A stretch of DNA of 64,000 nt, taken from positions 3,286,001-3,350,000 of the forward strand of contig NZ_CP014944.1 of the NCBI RefSeq assembly GCF_001767295.1, written 5' to 3'. The DNA comes from Colwellia sp. PAMC 20917. GTDB lineage: Bacteria; Pseudomonadota; Gammaproteobacteria; Enterobacterales; Alteromonadaceae. Positions 37,023-45,887 of the stretch are shown one piece after another; position 1 is the first letter of the stretch, and each line of letters starts with the position of its first letter. The notes beneath the pieces were generated by a model. That model had not been told where the DNA came from and searched no databases. It saw only the letters and a list, made by a program, of their open reading frames with translations. A program made the translations under genes and the position numbers.

Positions 37023-37578
37023 TAAGTAAAAGCTTATCATAACTTTAAATATGCAATGACTTAAGGGTAATATGACGTATTTCAGTTAATATCAACAGGC
37101 ACAAGTGTTTCAATTTATATTACTAAATTGAAACACTTGTTTGCTAAAGCTTCATTATTAATAATAAAATAACACTATAGAATACTTCATCATTTAGTAT
37201 ATCAAGTGAGTTAGACAGTGTTGCTATGGTTGGACGATAATTAGCACTAGTTTGCGTCATTTTAGCTAGTTGATAAATTTACTAGGTCAATAAATATTAG
37301 AGTCTATAGACGAAACTCCATCGTCGTCGGCTTTGAGCTTAAACCACCCCACAAGTGAGTAGGAAATTTTGGCTAATATTGCCCTAAATATGCTCCTGAA
37401 TTTGCAAAGGCTTAATGTCCGCAATTAGCTAGAGAAGTCTCTAATGCTCACTGGCCGATGTTAACAAAGATACGAGCTGACCGTAATTATAGTTATGTTT
37501 TAATACTCAACCTGTTCTTGGTTATTAAAAAATTAATCAAACAACATATTTTTAGCCGTACTAGGTATCATTAAACAT
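37023..37578. other. Intergenic region with an inverted repeat copy
   Basis: About 550 bases. It contains a 13-base inverted repeat CAAGTGTTTCAAT / ATTGAAACACTTG (about 37101-37139) and repeat copy 5. No gene was found. Confidence 0.5.
37336..37475 (-). repeat. Dispersed repeat, copy 5 (inverted)
   Basis: On the minus strand this copy starts TCGTATCTTTGTTAACATC and follows copy 4 block by block to GGTTTAAGCTCA. Copies 4 and 5 therefore flank the thioredoxin-like gene as inverted repeats about 1.4 kb apart. Confidence 0.75.
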
Positions 37579-38607
37579 ATGAAAAAAAACACACTACTAT
37601 ATTTATCTTTTGGCTCCATCGCAACCACATTCAATGCTCAAGCATCAGATGAAGAACTGCAAACGTGTTTAATGAAAAGTCTCAAAACAGCGGACTTAAC
37701 AGTAACCGTAGGAGAGTTAAAAAGAGCTTGCAACAATTTGCTATTGGTTGCCAAAAAGGCACAGCATAATAAAGTTGAATCGTTTTTTAAGCAGGAATTG
37801 AAAACAAAAAATTTGGCTTCAGCGCCTTATGTGATGACGCCTTATGTGATGACACCTCACCGAATGAATTACCTTTTACCAGTGAGTTATAGCGATAATA
37901 TTAATAAAGAAGACTACGATATAGTAGAAGGATGGGCTGATAACTTTGAAGATATTGAAATTAAATACCAGCTTAGCTTTAGAGTACCCTTACTCACTGA
38001 ACGTCTATTTACTCAAGGTGACGGAGTAGCCTTCGCCTTTACGTTACAGTCTTGGTGGCAAATTTATGCTCGCAGTATTTCTCGTCCTTTTAGGGAAACA
38101 AACTATCAACCAGAAATTTTTTATTATACCCCGTTAAGTTGGCAGCCACTTGAAGGAAACACGGCATTTTTGCTTGGTTTTGAACACCAATCCAATGGCA
38201 ATTCATCGTCATTCTCTCGCAGTTGGAATAGGCTTTATGCGAACTTTGTCTTTGCTAAAGATAATTATGTTATCTCTTTTAAACCTTGGTGGAGAATACC
38301 TGAGGGAAATAAAGTTTCCACTGCAATGGTGCCAGGAGATGATAACCCTGATATTACAGATTACATGGGGAATTTTGAACTTTCTTTAGTGTATAAGTGG
38401 GACGATTATGATGTGTTTTTTAAAGGCAGAGAAAACTTTAAAGCGCACAAAGGCTATGTGGAGTTAGGTGTAACCTTTCCTATTTTTGAACGGTTAAAAG
38501 GGTATATTCAGTATACTAATGGTTATGGTGAAAGCTTGATCGATTACAATAACTCACAACAAACCATTGGTATTGGCTTTTCGTTAACTGATTATTTTCA
38601 AGATTAA
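37579..38607 (+). CDS. pldA: Outer-membrane phospholipase A (PldA)
   Basis: OMPLA is an outer-membrane barrel that hydrolyses phospholipids that reach the outer leaflet. The 342-residue protein has a signal peptide (about 1-22) and the catalytic segment FEHQSNGNSSSFSRSWNRLY. This gives His203, Ser205 and Asn217, with the same spacing as His142, Ser144 and Asn156 of E. coli PldA. It is longer than E. coli PldA (289) because of an N-terminal extension of about 60 residues between signal and barrel, in which a five-residue unit PYVMT is duplicated by a 15-base tandem repeat (37825-37854). Confidence 0.93.
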   Translation: MKKNTLLYLSFGSIATTFNAQASDEELQTCLMKSLKTADLTVTVGELKRACNNLLLVAKKAQHNKVESFFKQELKTKNLASAPYVMTPYVMTPHRMNYLLPVSYSDNINKEDYDIVEGWADNFEDIEIKYQLSFRVPLLTERLFTQGDGVAFAFTLQSWWQIYARSISRPFRETNYQPEIFYYTPLSWQPLEGNTAFLLGFEHQSNGNSSSFSRSWNRLYANFVFAKDNYVISFKPWWRIPEGNKVSTAMVPGDDNPDITDYMGNFELSLVYKWDDYDVFFKGRENFKAHKGYVELGVTFPIFERLKGYIQYTNGYGESLIDYNNSQQTIGIGFSLTDYFQD

Positions 38608-38931
38608 CTTAACCTAACCATTGGTTAGTTCTTTAACAGCTACTATTCTATTAGCTTTATGATCATACAACAGACATTTCACTTAATACTTCTAAGCCAG
38701 CATGAGGGGGTACTGAAAGTATATAGAATTTTTAGTCAGTAGCATTTCATTATCAACTTGTTGAAGTTGATTAAAACTAAACACTTTTGAGTTTGGTTAT
38801 ATGGATACGTGTTTATTTATACAGGTTTTTAATACTTGGTTTGACCTTATACTTAGAATGTCATTAACAGAATAAATGGGAACTAAATTAAAATGAGTCA
38901 AAATTTTATCTTTAACTCATTTTATGAGTTT
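38608..38931. other. Intergenic region between pldA and sorB
   Basis: About 320 bases between convergent genes. Short hairpin CTAACC/GGTTAG lies just after pldA, and AACTCAT/ATGAGTT with trailing T lies at about 38913-38935, a likely plus-strand terminator. Confidence 0.5.
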
Positions 38932-39297
38932 TTATTTAGTTAAGTCAATTTCTAGCGTTGGCATCAAATAAGCTGGAAGGTTTTTACGGCGTCCTGTTTC
39001 ACTTGGACTATAATGTTTAGCTAAATAATCAAGTATTGGTTTTTCACTGTCCCCTAATGGCCATAAGCCACCTGTCTTTTGCATCCAGCGAATAGTTTCC
39101 AACCAAGTATCTCGACTCATTCTATTTTGTATAACCAAAGCAGCAGAATGACAGCCGGTACAGTGAGCTTTAACCAACTCATAACCTGTATCTATAACAA
39201 AGCCGCTGTCTTTATCCAGAGCCTCTTTGCTATTTGCATAGCTATAAGGGAGTGCTATCAAGCTTAATATAAGTATCGTTTTTTTTAAAATAACCAT
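38932..39297 (-). CDS. sorB: Monoheme cytochrome c subunit of sulfite dehydrogenase (SorB-like)
   Basis: The small secreted cytochrome has a signal peptide and one heme motif CTGCH with a downstream methionine ligand candidate (RNLPAYLMPTLE region near the C terminus). Coming directly after the molybdoenzyme, it fits SorB, the electron acceptor subunit of the SorAB sulfite:cytochrome c oxidoreductase. I start it at the ATG at 39297 (121 residues), one base past the sorA stop; an ATG at 39318 would overlap sorA and give a worse signal peptide. Confidence 0.8.
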   Translation of the reverse strand: MVILKKTILILSLIALPYSYANSKEALDKDSGFVIDTGYELVKAHCTGCHSAALVIQNRMSRDTWLETIRWMQKTGGLWPLGDSEKPILDYLAKHYSPSETGRRKNLPAYLMPTLEIDLTK

Positions 39298-39298
39298 A

Positions 39299-40648
39299 TT
39301 ACACCACCTGAATTGCAATTCGATGACACGCGTTATTTAAATAACCTTTAGGGTTCCAACCAGGTATTATCATAGGCTGAGATACACCATCACTATCTGT
39401 CGCTTTAGCCCATAATTCATAATAACCTGTTTGTGGGAATTTAACTTTAGCTTGCCAATGTTGCCATGCATTACGATTAACGGGTTTAGTTATGTTAACT
39501 TCTTGCCACGTTTGACCAAAATCAATGGATACATGCATTTTTTCTACGGCTTTATCACCTACCCATGCATGACCATTTGCTGAAAACTCGTCTTTTAACG
39601 CATGTCTAACGCCTGATTTTGGAAAAGTAACCAGGGACTTAACCGGCATGCTTTCAATAATACACATGTCTTCATCAGGAACCTTAGAGCCAGGAGCTAC
39701 AGGTTTACAGGGTGTTCGGTATGCTTTACCGGTCATTTTAGTACCATCATGAACAATGTTACGTATTGAAATACCCGTTAACCATTTACCTGAAGTTGAA
39801 GCAGGCCAGCCACCAAAAACTAAACGTAAAGGATGACCGTTCATTGCCGGTATATCTTCATCGTTTACTGACCAAGCAATTAGCGATTCATCTTCTAAAG
39901 CCTTATGCATTGGCACACCGCGAGAAATAGCAGCCTTCTTTGGATCCCTGCTTAAATGTTCATCGGCTGCGTGATAGCCAATATAAACAGCATCATCTTT
40001 AATGCCACAATCTTTTAATACATCTTTTAAACGTACGCCTGTCCACTTAGCACAACCAACAGCACCTAAGCTCCATTGATTACCTTTCGCTGGCGGATCA
40101 AATTCAGCGCGACCATTGCCACCGCACTCTAATGTTAATTGATAAGTATGATGTTTAAATTTCTTTTTCAATTCAGCTAACGTATATGTTTTACTTGTTT
40201 TAGCTGATTCACCACCAATAGTTAATGTCCAATTATTAACATCAACATTTTCAGGAGGAATACCATTGTTACGAACAAATAATTTATTAGCCGGAGTGAT
40301 TAAGTCATTGAGTAAATGAGCGGGTACTTCAGCATTCAGAGGTCGATCATTTAATATTATTAGACCGGCATGTTTACCGGCAATACGAAATTTTTCAGTA
40401 CTTTCAGCAAGTGCTGCGGGAATAAGACCACCCGGCATAAATCGCCCAAAAACGACTTCAGCACCTAATACTACGCCCATTACGGATAATCCCGTTAGAA
40501 ACCCTCGACGAGAAACGGGATCGGTTGTTCGACCAAATAATGCTTCATCTGCTTTTTCTGGATTTTCCTGATAAAGCTCGCCAATGCCTTTTTCTATTAT
40601 TTGTGTTTTAGATGGTTTTTTGGAATATTCTTTGGATGGTTTTTTCAT
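39299..40648 (-). CDS. sorA: Periplasmic sulfite dehydrogenase molybdopterin subunit (SorA-like)
   Basis: This is a sulfite-oxidase-family enzyme that would oxidise sulfite to sulfate in the periplasm and pass electrons to the SorB cytochrome. It has a Tat signal SRRGFLTGLSVMG (near residue 46 from this start), a molybdenum-binding domain with the ligand cysteine in LTLECGGNGR, then GGWPASTSGKWL, and a C-terminal dimerisation domain (about 310-445, VSIDFGQTWQEV). I choose the ATG at 40648, which has AAGG eight bases upstream; an ATG at 40678 lacks one. The Tat signal starts after an unusually long charged N-terminal region of about 45 residues. Confidence 0.88.
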   Translation of the reverse strand: MKKPSKEYSKKPSKTQIIEKGIGELYQENPEKADEALFGRTTDPVSRRGFLTGLSVMGVVLGAEVVFGRFMPGGLIPAALAESTEKFRIAGKHAGLIILNDRPLNAEVPAHLLNDLITPANKLFVRNNGIPPENVDVNNWTLTIGGESAKTSKTYTLAELKKKFKHHTYQLTLECGGNGRAEFDPPAKGNQWSLGAVGCAKWTGVRLKDVLKDCGIKDDAVYIGYHAADEHLSRDPKKAAISRGVPMHKALEDESLIAWSVNDEDIPAMNGHPLRLVFGGWPASTSGKWLTGISIRNIVHDGTKMTGKAYRTPCKPVAPGSKVPDEDMCIIESMPVKSLVTFPKSGVRHALKDEFSANGHAWVGDKAVEKMHVSIDFGQTWQEVNITKPVNRNAWQHWQAKVKFPQTGYYELWAKATDSDGVSQPMIIPGWNPKGYLNNACHRIAIQVV

Positions 40649-40896
40649 AATTAACCTTATTTTATTTTTTATTAGCATTAAAATTATAATAAGCGTGTGG
40701 CATTACCACCCAAATACTTATTCATCACGTAGTCTGTCAAAACTCTTTAACGAAACTTTTAATGAACCGAAAGACTATTCAGAACCAAAAATGAATTTAT
40801 CTGACAATTGACTAGTTGATTTATAATATATGTTCCCCCTTAGAAAAAAGCAATAATGGTTATATAACAACCAAGATATTGGTGTTATATATACTA

Positions 40897-41459
40897 TTAA
40901 AAAAAATGAATGTCATATATACGTAGGAAATAGCGCAAGACATGGGGAGGATTAAGAGATAGATGAAATAGATCGCGATTTTTACTTTGCCTGATAATAT
41001 AGTCAAATGTAGATTGGCTAATTATCGCACTGTCTATTCTTTTACTGATCAGCATATTAAGTAATGCCTGTTCACTAATTGTATCGCTACGATTTATTCT
41101 TTTTTTAGCCACTAGCTCATTAATGCCATAGTAATAGAAGCCACGCACCCCGCCAAAAGCAAGATTTTCTAAAGAGGAAGGATCGCTATACTCAATCGGT
41201 TTATTTTCTAGAGAGATAACTTCATCTTGGTCGGTGAAAACCATTGAAGTCCATAAATATTTATTCTCTGTTTGTCTTTAAACCAGATAGGATTAACACC
41301 TAATAATACGCCATTTAACTTTTCTTGCTTGATCATATGATCAATGCATTTGCGCGGAATAAAGACTGTTTTAAAGCTATATTTTTTATTTTCACTGTTT
41401 AAAAAAATAGAGAAATCATAATAAAGCCCTTGTTCATTTTTTACGCTTAGAGTTAAAGT
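40897..41459 (-). pseudogene. Broken periplasmic solute-binding protein
   Basis: Two frames together read as the body of an SBP_bac_3-like substrate-binding protein: the upstream part includes GLYYDFSIFLNSENKKY and VNPIWFKDK, the downstream part TDQDEVISL and GGVRGFYYYG. They are in different frames; one extra A in the run read as TTT at 41271-41273 on the plus strand would join them into KDKTENKYLWTSMVFTDQDE. The upstream frame meets a TGA at 41462-41460, so the start codon and signal peptide are also gone. The gene is therefore dead unless several errors coincide. No transporter genes adjoin it. Confidence 0.75.
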
Positions 41460-41903
41460 TCATTACTTAAATTCCAACGACTACCTTTAGCTGATAATTG
41501 CCTCACAAAATAACAGAGCATTTCCCTAAGTACTGAGTAGTTTCACAAAAATTTGGTGTTTTTTATGCTCAGATTTACCGTAATGCAAGCAAAGTCCAAT
41601 ATCTGCTTATTAGAAAAATTTAAAAATAAAGACAACTAACCGTATAGCTGAGATTGGCACTGAACGGCCCCACAAACTTTTCTAATGACCGCTTTTGGCT
41701 AGCTGAAGAACTCTCTGATGATCACTAGCTTAATGTTAACAAAGATACGAAACCGGACGTTCCACAGAGATTAATATATGGAATTTTTAATGATTGTTTT
41801 TACCAGTAAATCGTTAGGTTTGAGTATGAACAAAGCCTATTGTCTTACTTTGAATATTTTCTGAAAATAACACCTGAACGTCAGGGTATTTAAAAAGAAG
41901 AAG
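41460..41903. other. Intergenic region with a repeat copy
   Basis: About 440 bases. A 29-codon minus-strand remnant just upstream of the solute-binding pseudogene may be another gene fragment. Repeat copy 6 lies at 41670-41750. Confidence 0.45.
41670..41750 (-). repeat. Dispersed repeat, copy 6 (inverted, partial)
   Basis: On the minus strand it begins TCGTATCTTTGTTAACATT and continues AGCTAGTGATCATCAGAGAG and TTCTTCAGCTAGCC, then GCGGTCATTAG. Confidence 0.65.
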
Positions 41904-43862
41904 TCAACTTTTAACGAGTATAACTTCATTATCAATTACTACTCTTCGATCACTTAATAACTTAGTCATTTCCTCTACCGGTAAAGGTTTACTGTATAAA
42001 TATCCTTGGGCTAAATCGCACCCTAGACTAGCTAATTTATTAGCTTGCTCTCTTGTTTCTACTCCTTCAGCAATTGTTAATTTGTTTAGTTTTTTACATA
42101 ACACTAACAAGCTACTGATTACAGCTTCATCTCTCTTATCGGTCACTACATCGATAATAAATGAACGATCTATTTTAATAAAATCTACATCTAAGTGCTT
42201 AATATAAGATAAAGAACTCATACCTGTACCAAAATCATCAATTGACAATTTCACACCCAATTTTTTTAATTGGGCGAAGATTTCTTGTGTTCTTTCAATA
42301 TTGACCATACTAGCATTTTCAGTGAGTTCAATTTCTATAAGCGCTGCTGGAACTTTATAATGCAACAACAGATCAGCAATGTAACTCACTAAATCTGGAT
42401 CCATTAAGTTGTAGGGTGAAATATTTACTGCTATTGATAACTCAATCCCATTATCTAACCAATTACGACATTGAATGATCGCATGCAGCAATACGTATCG
42501 TGTAAATTCATGTACAAACATACTTTGTTCAATAATATCAATGAACATGTTTGGCCCTAACAGACCTTCTTCGGGATGCAACCAACGCACAAGCGCTTCA
42601 ACACCGATAATCTTGTTATCGGGTAATTGTACCTTTGGTTGATAATATAAAACGAACTGATTCTTATCGAGGGCAGAGTTAAGTTGACCTCGTAAGTGTA
42701 TTCTAAATTCAGAACGAGTAAAAAGTTCTTGCTGAAAAACTTGAAAACCCAGCCGATGTTTTTTTGCCTGATACATAGCAATATCTGCATTCTTAAGAAG
42801 GTCATCAAGCTGTAGACCACTTGTAGGATAAAACGATACACCTACACTTACACTTGTTTCAAAGACGTAATTGTTAACTTTGATGGGTTGACGACATAAT
42901 GTCACTATATTTTCAGCTAATGAAATAGCTTTACTTTCATCTAAATTATCACACCATACAACAAACTCATCCCCACCATAACGTATTGCTTGTGAGTTTT
43001 TCTCTTTCAGATTGCATAAACGCATTGCTATCGCTTTTAATAGTTCATCACCCACCAAATGTCCCATGGTGTCATTAATGTCCTTAAATTTATCGAGATC
43101 AATTACATAAACAGCTAACAGGGTATTCAGTTCTTGATGTGCTTTTATATTTTTAGCATTTAAATATGACTGCGAATGTTCATATAAATAGGATCGATTA
43201 GGCAAACCAGTCAGGGTATCATGAGTTGCTAAATGTTTAAGTTTGTCATTACTTTGCTCAAAACGTTTAGTGATTACTGCCGATATGAATAAGGCAACCC
43301 ATACAGTTATCCAAAAGGTTAAAAAAGCGGTAATAAATAGTCTGTTTGACACATAACTTAAGGTTTTATCTAAAACATAAGTTTTACTTACTATTAATAT
43401 AGATAAGTTATCAACGGGGGTGTTTTCATAAATCCAAAATAACCTATCTGTATCTGTATCTGTATCTGTATCTGTAAAATAATAGTTAGACTTTTTAGTG
43501 TTAATAGTTTTATTTATCAGTTTGTTAGAGCGGTATAAAGGAGAAGATTTTAATTTAATATGTTTTTTATCAAACCATATTTCAAGTCCAATAACATTTT
43601 TTTCTAGTAGATCCATAAGCTCATTTTTTACATTTTCATCTGATGCTAACTCGGTAATTTTACCCTCATGAATAATAGCTTTAACATGTTTAGTAAGCCG
43701 AGCAAGCATCATAGTGTTATGTTCTAACTCTAAGGATTGACCAAGATCTCGTGATAAATTAAATGCTACACTAATAAAAATAGCTGAGACAATAATAGCT
43801 ACTCCAATAAAACTATAAAGTACACGTTTCCTTAAGCCTGACGATAAATCAGTATTATTCAT
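41904..43862 (-). CDS. Membrane GGDEF-EAL cyclic-di-GMP enzyme with a Thr-Asp repeat
   Basis: The 652-residue protein has transmembrane segments at about 13-32 and 172-195 around a periplasmic sensor. A GGDEF domain (about 210-375, RYGGDEF intact) and an EAL domain (about 395-640, EALVRW with NISP, DDFGTG and EGVE motifs intact) follow. Both halves keep catalytic residues, so it may make or degrade cyclic di-GMP depending on signal; EAL activity is more common in such pairs. The periplasmic part contains TDTDTDTDTD, encoded by five exact hexanucleotides (43445-43474), which can change length by slippage without breaking the frame. Confidence 0.92.
   Translation of the reverse strand: MNNTDLSSGLRKRVLYSFIGVAIIVSAIFISVAFNLSRDLGQSLELEHNTMMLARLTKHVKAIIHEGKITELASDENVKNELMDLLEKNVIGLEIWFDKKHIKLKSSPLYRSNKLINKTINTKKSNYYFTDTDTDTDTDRLFWIYENTPVDNLSILIVSKTYVLDKTLSYVSNRLFITAFLTFWITVWVALFISAVITKRFEQSNDKLKHLATHDTLTGLPNRSYLYEHSQSYLNAKNIKAHQELNTLLAVYVIDLDKFKDINDTMGHLVGDELLKAIAMRLCNLKEKNSQAIRYGGDEFVVWCDNLDESKAISLAENIVTLCRQPIKVNNYVFETSVSVGVSFYPTSGLQLDDLLKNADIAMYQAKKHRLGFQVFQQELFTRSEFRIHLRGQLNSALDKNQFVLYYQPKVQLPDNKIIGVEALVRWLHPEEGLLGPNMFIDIIEQSMFVHEFTRYVLLHAIIQCRNWLDNGIELSIAVNISPYNLMDPDLVSYIADLLLHYKVPAALIEIELTENASMVNIERTQEIFAQLKKLGVKLSIDDFGTGMSSLSYIKHLDVDFIKIDRSFIIDVVTDKRDEAVISSLLVLCKKLNKLTIAEGVETREQANKLASLGCDLAQGYLYSKPLPVEEMTKLLSDRRVVIDNEVILVKS
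43445..43474. repeat. Hexanucleotide microsatellite inside the GGDEF-EAL gene
   Basis: TATCTG is repeated five times exactly (43445-43474), coding for alternating Thr-Asp in the periplasmic sensor of the minus-strand gene. Confidence 0.97.
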
Positions 43863-43874
43863 AAGCTTTACTAC

Positions 43875-44096
43875 TTAATCTTTTTTACAAGTACTTATGT
43901 CCGCAATTTTATATACCGGACACCACCCTATGGCGAATGAAAGTAAATTCATTCCAGCAAAAATCAAAATCGATACTCGTAACAAATCATCGCCAATTTG
44001 TTCAGAAAATAGTACAACATAAACAATTAAAACAACGGCTATTACGCCTCTTATGATTCTATCTATCGCACAGAGATTTTGGTTGATTTTTAGCAT
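43875..44096 (-). CDS. DUF2892 (YgaP transmembrane-domain-like) small membrane protein
   Basis: The 73-residue protein has two transmembrane helices and the family pattern DRIIRGVIAV followed by LLSFAIGWCPVYKIADIST, as in DUF2892 proteins and the C-terminal membrane domain of YgaP. Its function is unknown; some members are linked to rhodanese or sulfur chemistry. I use the ATG at 44096, with GAAG eight bases upstream. It ends 12 bases before the GGDEF-EAL gene starts, in the same direction, so the two are likely co-transcribed. Confidence 0.8.
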   Translation of the reverse strand: MLKINQNLCAIDRIIRGVIAVVLIVYVVLFSEQIGDDLLRVSILIFAGMNLLSFAIGWCPVYKIADISTCKKD

Positions 44097-44988
44097 AAAT
44101 ATCTTCTTATAGTGGAGAGGTATTTTAATCAATTAACAATGCATTAAACAATTTATCTACTTTCATAATAGTCGCTATTTCAAATAATAAGTCAAATTGA
44201 GAAACATTTATACTATTCGAATAAAAGGCCATATCCAAACTACTTCAATAGATGTCATAAATCCATAATTATAGTGAGGTAGTGACATTACTTTCAGCCT
44301 AGAGGCTGTCTCCACTTTAAATAACGTTGACCAATTGAACTCATAGCTATGAGCTGCCTTTAGTTACTGAAAAGCTAATGTCGGCTTATGGCTAATCAGT
44401 GACCTTAAGAACAAACCAGAGTTAATGTCAGGAATGCGCACAAAGTGATCGTTAAAAAGTGAACGCAGAATGACTGCTATGGTGGCTTTGTTGACTATCA
44501 AGATGAAGGTAGAACAACGTCTAATGAACACTAAAAACAGCTCAAAAATCTATCGATGTTAACTATATTCGTATCAAAGTGAACATAAAACAGGGTTGTT
44601 TTGGCCAGTAAATTAGATCAGGTTTGTGGTATCTACTGCGCTTAGGGTTAAATTCTATAAATTAACTATTTCAAAGTTTAGTTAAATTTTTTGAAAGGTA
44701 CTCTTGGCACTTAAACGTAATAAGTCCAGTTTCCAACTTTATTAAACTTCTACATATATCTACACCGGCTAATTATGCCGTTGATTTGTTGGGTGGTTCA
44801 GTACCACCGTATACTAACAATAAATTATTGTTTAAAATTTATGCAAAGTGATATTTGTGAAATAAGTAATGATTCATATAGGAAAAATAAAGAAAGATTT
44901 GAGAAAATAATGACAATACCTAAAGTGTTAATAAGGTCTTAACGCGTTCGTTAATCAATAAAGGTTAGCGTGTTAGGTGGGCTAGTGT
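44097..44988. other. Gene-poor region with repeat fragments
   Basis: About 890 bases. It carries fragments of the dispersed repeat at about 44371-44402 and 44560-44595, and a GGTGG/CCACC hairpin near 44794-44812. No gene was found. Confidence 0.5.
44371..44595. repeat. Dispersed repeat, copy 7 (rearranged)
   Basis: AATGTCGGCTTATGGCTAAT at 44372 is the inverse of the GCTAGCCATGAGCCGACATA part of copy 4. TAACTATATTCGTATC at 44560-44575 matches the start of copy 2, and the TGGTGGCTTTGTTGA module lies between them. Confidence 0.5.
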
Positions 44989-45321
44989 CTAAGTTACAAA
45001 GGTAACTTTTGGTTGGTCTTGGTTATTGGGTACTATGCCTTCAATAAAGCCTTGAACAAGCGCGAAAATATTTGTTGATGGTGCATTAGCACTTTTAGAC
45101 GTTACGACGACAGAAACGAGTTTTTGCGACCGACAACCAACAAACCCACAAATATCAAAAAAATAGAGTTACAGGTAAGTTATTTGAAAGTTAGTTATGG
45201 ATTTATCAGCAAGGTAATGAATTATTTTTTCATCTGCTTTTACCGCGTCAATTGCAATAGAATTAGCTTGGCAGTGATTTGAAATCGATAAAAGAAGTAT
45301 CAATACTATAATTTTTGTCAT
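44989..45321 (-). pseudogene. Secreted small protein interrupted by an in-frame stop
   Basis: An ATG at 45321 with AAGGAAAGG upstream opens a signal peptide (MTKIIVLILLLSISNHCQA) and 50 codons, then meets a TAA at 45171-45169. The same frame stays open for 59 more codons (starting LYFFDICGFVGCR, ending QPKVTFVT) to a TAG at 44991-44989, so the whole 333-base frame is one reading frame with one nonsense codon. The downstream half looks like real protein sequence. It is either a nonsense-mutated gene or a short 50-residue product with a relic behind it. No family is recognised. Confidence 0.55.
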
Positions 45322-45361
45322 TGATAACCTTTCCTTTATCGATTTTTAAGCAAACTGACTA

Positions 45362-45640
45362 TTAAGAGCGAGCCGTTACTTCTAATAAATGATAACCAAA
45401 TTGCGTTTTTACTGGTCCTTGAACCGTGTTTAAATCAGCAGTGAAAACCACTTCATCAAATTCTGGTACCATTTGACCACGGCCAAATGATCCTAAATCT
45501 CCACCTTGCATTTTTGAAGGACAGTTTGAGTGCTCCTGCGCTACAACCGCAAAATCTGCTCCATCTTCGATTTGTGCTTTAAGCGTTAAACATTGCTCTT
45601 CTGTATCTACTAATAAATGACGTGCTGATGCTTGTGACAT
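45362..45640 (-). CDS. ppiC: Parvulin-type peptidyl-prolyl isomerase PpiC
   Basis: The 92-residue single-domain enzyme catalyses cis/trans isomerisation of proline peptide bonds. The parvulin pattern is clear: ARHLLVDTEEQC, SNCPSKMQGGDLGSFGRGQMVPEFDEVVF and KTQFGYHLLEV, with the catalytic histidines at both ends. There is no signal peptide, so it is cytoplasmic. Length equals E. coli PpiC (93). It is a single gene upstream of, and divergent from, the OxyR-like regulator. Confidence 0.93.
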   Translation of the reverse strand: MSQASARHLLVDTEEQCLTLKAQIEDGADFAVVAQEHSNCPSKMQGGDLGSFGRGQMVPEFDEVVFTADLNTVQGPVKTQFGYHLLEVTARS

Positions 45641-45887
45641 GTTGCTTCCTATATGATGGTGTAAATTAATCCTCTAACTTTACCGTATCTTTGGAAAAAA
45701 TTAAAGAAATCGATGGATTGAATTAATATTCATCAACTTTATACTCGGTTTATCGATTAAAATGTCTAATTAAAAATAAATTTATACTTTTGTCATTGGG
45801 TCCTTATTTTGTGTTTGTTAAATCATAATCGTTTTATTTAATTGTGATGTGATAAATTAATCGTCATTACCCTTTGGACTTTGCCTT

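Noticed and set aside
40679-40896. Gene between sorA and the solute-binding pseudogene
   Set aside because: Only a chance frame antisense to the start of sorA was seen; no start signals or family features.
29723-44595. Integron attC sites as the source of the repeats
   Set aside because: The repeats lack the paired RYYYAAC/GTTRRRY core sites with an imperfect palindrome, and no integrase gene is in the window.
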